Origin: Flavipsychrobacter sp.
Lineage (GTDB): Bacteria > Bacteroidota > Bacteroidia > Chitinophagales > Chitinophagaceae
Direction of reading: 5' to 3'
Length of the DNA: 64,000 nt
Assembly (NCBI GenBank): GCA_041392855.1
Contig: JAWKLD010000003.1
Location: 1 to 64,000 of the forward strand
Shown: piece after piece, positions 60,602 to 64,000 of the stretch
Position numbering within the stretch: the stretch's first letter is position 1
Layout: every line of letters starts with the position of its first letter
Translations under genes and position numbers: made by a program
Notes under the pieces: model-generated
Told to the model about the DNA's origin: nothing
The model's input: only the letters and a program-made list of their open reading frames with translations
Databases searched by the model: none

Positions 60602-61573
60602 ATGAAACCCTTAAATCACAATCTACCATGGATTGAATCTCCTTTTTTCAATGCAGAATTAGAAGCTTCCGATCTAAGCAAGGAAGACAAATCATTTGTT
60701 AAACAATTTGCAGATGAAGGTTATGTGACGTTTGACCCTCAAATCAGTGATGAATTAATTGACAAGGTAATTAGAGAGCTTGAGCCGAAATTTAAAAAAA
60801 TTGAAGGTGATGACTTGCGCATACAGGATGCATGGACTTTTAATGACAATGTTCGAAGGATTGCAACCATGGAAATAGTCTATGAAAAGCTTAGGTTGCT
60901 ATACCAGCGAGAACCGATTCCTTTTCAAACTTTAAATTTTCCTGTAGGTACACAACAAAATACCCACTCAGACATGATACACTTTAATTCGATCCCTCAA
61001 CGGTTTATGTGTGGGGTTTGGATAGCTTTTGAAGATATTGATGCTAATAATGGCCCTTTACATTATTACCCCCGAAGCCACAAATTACCATTTTACGACC
61101 TCTTGGATATGGGAATAAAAGCTAGTGACAATAGGGAAAAGAAAAAAGCAATGATGACATATTTAGATAACTATGAAACTTTTATTCAAGAAGTAGTTAG
61201 AACATTAGAATTAAAAAAAGAGATATTAAACATAAAAAAAGGGCAGGCATTAATATGGGCTGCTAACCTTTTGCATGGAGGAGAAAAAATAAAAACACCA
61301 GGAAGATCACGTCACTCACAAGTTACTCATTACTACTTTGAGAATTGCATGTATTATGCCCCGAGATACTCTGACATAGCTATCAATAAAATATACATGA
61401 CAGACCTTGTCAATATAGAAACAGGAAAAAAATTAGAAAACAAGTATTTTGATTCAGTCGTACATAGAGATAGTAAATTACAGTTTCAGATTCAAAGCAT
61501 AAAAATGCTGAGCAAAATATCACATTTATTTCCACGCTCTATAGTGGATATTGTGAGAAAAGCATTGCAATAG
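60602..61573 (+). CDS. Phytanoyl-CoA dioxygenase (PhyH) family protein
   Basis: A 323-residue Fe(II)/2-oxoglutarate-dependent oxygenase. The metal triad is His122 and Asp124 in NTHSDMIHF and His225 in LLHGGEKI; Arg235 or Arg237 in GRSRHSQVTHYY should bind 2-oxoglutarate. Other family stretches are FMCGVWIAFEDIDANNGPLH and YYPRSHKLPFY. Such enzymes hydroxylate small molecules or amino acid-derived substrates; the substrate here cannot be told. The gene shares the AT-rich character of the operon before it and may belong to the same acquired segment. Confidence 0.85.
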   Translation: MKPLNHNLPWIESPFFNAELEASDLSKEDKSFVKQFADEGYVTFDPQISDELIDKVIRELEPKFKKIEGDDLRIQDAWTFNDNVRRIATMEIVYEKLRLLYQREPIPFQTLNFPVGTQQNTHSDMIHFNSIPQRFMCGVWIAFEDIDANNGPLHYYPRSHKLPFYDLLDMGIKASDNREKKKAMMTYLDNYETFIQEVVRTLELKKEILNIKKGQALIWAANLLHGGEKIKTPGRSRHSQVTHYYFENCMYYAPRYSDIAINKIYMTDLVNIETGKKLENKYFDSVVHRDSKLQFQIQSIKMLSKISHLFPRSIVDIVRKALQ

Positions 61574-61676
61574 TCCTGATATTGTTCCTAATCATACTAA
61601 ACCAATCTTTATTTATAAGCTCAAGACAATAACTATTCTTGGTAGGCTTATTAGGCATGGAAAAGCTCGCACATTC

Positions 61677-62489
61677 TTAAAACAAGGTTGCCTGTTTTAT
61701 TTGTGGGGTTGAAGGTGTGGCATCAGTAGTAATATGAAAAAGTTCACTATGCCCATAGCGAGGAGCTACATGCACCTCTACATCATCGGCATGCTGCTTG
61801 AATAAGTCTAATGCCAGATCAGGGTTATTGTTATCTCTGGATAGGTGAGACAAGAAAAGATGGGTCATATATTCAGGCTTATACGCTTTGAAAAACTCTA
61901 CAGCTTCTTTGTTAGACAGATGCCCTAAACCACCACGTATACGGTTTTTGAGTCTTATATGATACCTACCGTTCTCCAACATCTCTTCATCGTAGTTGGA
62001 CTCCAGATAAGCCGCATGGCACTGCTGCATATAGTGAGTAAGATTATCACACACAGCACCTATATCTGTAAACACACCTATAGTGATACCTGCATAATTG
62101 ACTACATAGCTGTAGGGGTCTATTGCGTCGTGTAGTTTACTAAAACCCGTCACTTGCATACCATGCACATCTATCACTTCATTATGTTCTATTCTACGAT
62201 ATAGATCAGGCTTAAACTTTAGATGACTAGCATAATGTGTTTTATGATTCAGATAGGCTGGTATCTTATATCGAGACGATAGTAGTTGTGCTCCTTTTAT
62301 ATGGTCGGTATGCTCATGGGTGATGAATATGGCTCGCACTTTGGTGATGTCCAAGCCCATCTTCTTCATACGTATCTCCGTTTCGCGGCAGGAGATACCC
62401 GCATCTATAAGCACGGCGTCTTGCCCGTTACTGATGTAGTAACAATTGCCATTGCTGCCCGAGTTGATAGATGCTGTATATAAAGACAT
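61677..62489 (-). CDS. MBL-fold metallohydrolase, YycJ/WalJ-like
   Basis: A 270-residue protein of the metallo-beta-lactamase fold. It opens SLYTASINSGSNGNCYYISN as in YycJ/WalJ proteins, with the metal motif THEHTDHIKG (His58, His60, Asp62, His63), SNYDEEMLENGRY and LFLSHLSRDNN. These are nuclease-type hydrolases implicated in DNA replication or repair fidelity. No operon partners are clear; a DUF2200 gene lies 32 bases upstream on the same strand. Confidence 0.88.
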   Translation of the reverse strand: MSLYTASINSGSNGNCYYISNGQDAVLIDAGISCRETEIRMKKMGLDITKVRAIFITHEHTDHIKGAQLLSSRYKIPAYLNHKTHYASHLKFKPDLYRRIEHNEVIDVHGMQVTGFSKLHDAIDPYSYVVNYAGITIGVFTDIGAVCDNLTHYMQQCHAAYLESNYDEEMLENGRYHIRLKNRIRGGLGHLSNKEAVEFFKAYKPEYMTHLFLSHLSRDNNNPDLALDLFKQHADDVEVHVAPRYGHSELFHITTDATPSTPQIKQATLF

Positions 62490-62521
62490 GGTCGAGGCTG
62501 CAAGTTAACGATATATAATCT

Positions 62522-62872
62522 TTACTCCCTTAATATGCTTTTCATTTTCTTTCCTCTTGCCAGCTCATCTACCAGCTTGTCCATGTAGCGTATTTTTTGC
62601 ATGAGGGGGTCTTCTATATCTTCTACACGGTAGCCACATATCAATCCTTTTATTTTTGTCACATTGGGGTTTAACTGGGGTGCTTCTTCAAAAAAGGCAG
62701 CTAAGTCGACTTTATTATCTATCTGCTTTTGTAGTAGTTTTTTATCGTAGCCTGTTAGCCAATGTATGATAGTATCCAACTCTTCTTGTGTATGTCCTTT
62801 CTTTTCCACCTTTTGTATATACAGGGGATAGATACTGGCAAAGCTCATCTTAAATACTCTAGCGTTATCCAT
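62522..62872 (-). CDS. DUF2200 family protein
   Basis: A 116-residue protein matching the DUF2200 family: VFKMSFASIYPLYIQKVEKK, TIIHWLTGYDKKLLQKQ, LNPNVTKIKGLICGYRVEDI and MQKIRYMDKLVDELARGKKM. It is a small soluble protein, helical, of unknown function, widespread in bacteria. Length is typical. Confidence 0.88.
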   Translation of the reverse strand: MDNARVFKMSFASIYPLYIQKVEKKGHTQEELDTIIHWLTGYDKKLLQKQIDNKVDLAAFFEEAPQLNPNVTKIKGLICGYRVEDIEDPLMQKIRYMDKLVDELARGKKMKSILRE

Positions 62873-62900
62873 TACATGGTAGTTTAATTAGAAATATTAC

Positions 62901-63104
62901 TTAGGCACCTGCCTTTCTCATTTCTTTTATTACACGTTTAGTTCTTCTTTCAGCTCTGGCATTTTGCAGAGACACTACGGCCCATATTGCCGCAGGTAGC
63001 CATCCTATTAGTGTTATTTGCAAAATGAGACAAAGTAATCCACTCAATATTTTCCCCCTTAAGAAAAATGACAATGGCGGTAAGAGTATGGCTATTAGTA
63101 GCAT
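62901..63104 (-). CDS. YqaE/Pmp3-family small membrane protein
   Basis: A 67-residue protein with two membrane helices (LLIAILLPPLSFFLRG and LLCLILQITLIGWLPAAIWA) and a basic cytoplasmic tail (RAERRTKRVIKEMRK). It has the PLSFFLRGK and GWLPAAIWA pattern of the Pmp3/YqaE stress-related family, which modulates membrane potential or salt tolerance in some organisms. Function here is inferred. Confidence 0.85.
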   Translation of the reverse strand: MLLIAILLPPLSFFLRGKILSGLLCLILQITLIGWLPAAIWAVVSLQNARAERRTKRVIKEMRKAGA

Positions 63105-63188
63105 GTTGGATTATTATATCTCAATTTATATCAATCTATTTGAAGCGCCAATTATAAACTATGCTTTTATGGTATAGAAGATTACTTA

Positions 63189-64000
63189 TTAATGAGTAAC
63201 TCCTCCTTCAAACATTACAGGTTTATTATTTTGTTCGCTTATGCCCATATACCCCCTGTCCATGAGCCAGGCTCTATAAAAATACACAAGCATTTCTGGC
63301 GTCATCACAGCATACCAAGCTCTAAAAAGGTTACTACTAGCCTTATCAAGATAATCAACTGACATTTCGCAATCTTCAACATCAATCTTTTTAAATGAAT
63401 AACCACCACTTCTCATCAAATGCAGTTCTGCAATTTCACTTATAGGGTACTTGTAAACTTTATAATCTTCTTTGTAATGCTTGGAGGTATTACTATTCAG
63501 ACTACTCGTGATATAAATAGAGTCTTTAGAAATTCGCTCTACAACTCCGAATAATGTTTTATTACCATCTTTAAATTTGATATGATAGCACGCATCTTCA
63601 TGTATCATGAAAGTATCTTTCCTATTCTTATTTTTTGTACAAAGCTTGATAACCCATTCTTTCCCTGTTGTAAATATCTTTTCCAAAGAATCATTTTTCA
63701 ACCTTACAACTGATATTGCGCTATCCAAAACTCTTTTAACACTATCTAAGTCATAATAAGCCACCACCTCTTCATTATACTTTTTATAAACAGTGAATGT
63801 ACTTACATGATGCATATTAAAATAGCTTACCTTTTTGCTCGCCCATAGTGCGTTGTATTCAACACCTTCAATAGTATCATCATAATACTTAATGGTATGT
63901 AGTAGCAGTAGTTTTTCTTGATCGTCTTTCATCTTCAAACCTACCTGCGTATTATTAGTATACTTCAACCACACTTTATTTGCATTTTCATCAAAACAGT
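63189..64000 (-). CDS. Hypothetical protein, N-terminus beyond the window
   Basis: The frame is open from 63189 to the right edge. A GTG at 63974 is in frame, but the sequence before it also continues without stop (FDENANK), so the real start lies outside. The visible 270 residues are Lys/Tyr/Asp-rich with several beta strands and no membrane helix (TFMIHEDACYHIKFKDGNKT, SIYITSSLNSNTSKHY). The mature part of a surface or exported protein is plausible. No family recognised. Confidence 0.65.
   Translation of the reverse strand, partial: CFDENANKVWLKYTNNTQVGLKMKDDQEKLLLLHTIKYYDDTIEGVEYNALWASKKVSYFNMHHVSTFTVYKKYNEEVVAYYDLDSVKRVLDSAISVVRLKNDSLEKIFTTGKEWVIKLCTKNKNRKDTFMIHEDACYHIKFKDGNKTLFGVVERISKDSIYITSSLNSNTSKHYKEDYKVYKYPISEIAELHLMRSGGYSFKKIDVEDCEMSVDYLDKASSNLFRAWYAVMTPEMLVYFYRAWLMDRGYMGISEQNNKPVMFEGGVTH

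Overview
The window looks like a chromosomal segment of a Bacteroidota bacterium, most likely of the Chitinophagales/Chitinophagaceae type. Evidence: six proteins end in type A sorting domains of the type IX secretion system (T9SS), there are many small lipoproteins and a TonB-dependent receptor, and several intergenic regions carry the Bacteroidota promoter pattern TTTG-N19-21-TAnnTTTG. No rRNA, CRISPR array, transposase or integrase was seen. One tRNA (Lys, anticodon TTT) is present.

Layout. 1-2 kb: the end of a secreted protein, two CxC lipoproteins and two small unknown genes. 2-11 kb: a T9SS cargo protein, an ECF sigma factor with a fused anti-sigma/outer-membrane-barrel protein (resembling the Das/Dma dual-membrane-spanning systems of Bacteroides), and a 1571-residue SBBP/Ig-like T9SS protein. 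11-16 kb: a lipoprotein and a three-gene operon containing a trypsin-like protease without a signal peptide. 16-22.5 kb: a phage-type replication and lysogeny-switch module (DnaB, DUF4373 protein, putative annealing protein, three small unknown genes, a LexA/CI-type repressor with operators overlapping divergent promoters), with two small membrane-protein genes lying inside it. 22.5-33 kb: lipoproteins, a cohesin/dockerin-like T9SS protein, a tandem-HTH regulator, a glutaminyl cyclase, an orphan sorting-domain-like protein, and a membrane protein/histidine kinase/response regulator operon.

33-36 kb: an arsenic operon, arsR - 31-residue Cys-rich microprotein - arsM - acr3 - arsC, with a palindromic ArsR-box-like site in front of each of the first three genes. 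The microprotein gene is too short for ordinary gene calling. 36-40 kb: an MbnP-type copper-linked cluster. 40-46.5 kb: secreted and outer-membrane proteins, an M43 metalloprotease, a TPR lipoprotein and a gene that apparently starts with CTG. 46.5-54.4 kb: rpe, a TonB receptor and two T9SS proteins including an M36 metalloprotease.

54.7-61.6 kb: directly beside tRNA-Lys lies a visibly more AT-rich stretch. It holds a tightly overlapping five-gene minus-strand operon: a 177-residue unknown protein, a DUF4407 membrane protein, a second membrane protein of the same topology, a DnaJ-transmembrane-transglutaminase-like protein and a small four-helix membrane protein. A 39-base inverted repeat precedes it, and a PhyH-family dioxygenase gene follows. 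This is the best candidate in the window for an undescribed system, probably an envelope-located stress, quality-control or defence device; that role is inference. The window ends with housekeeping genes (WalJ-like hydrolase, DUF2200, Pmp3/YqaE-like) and a gene cut by the right edge.
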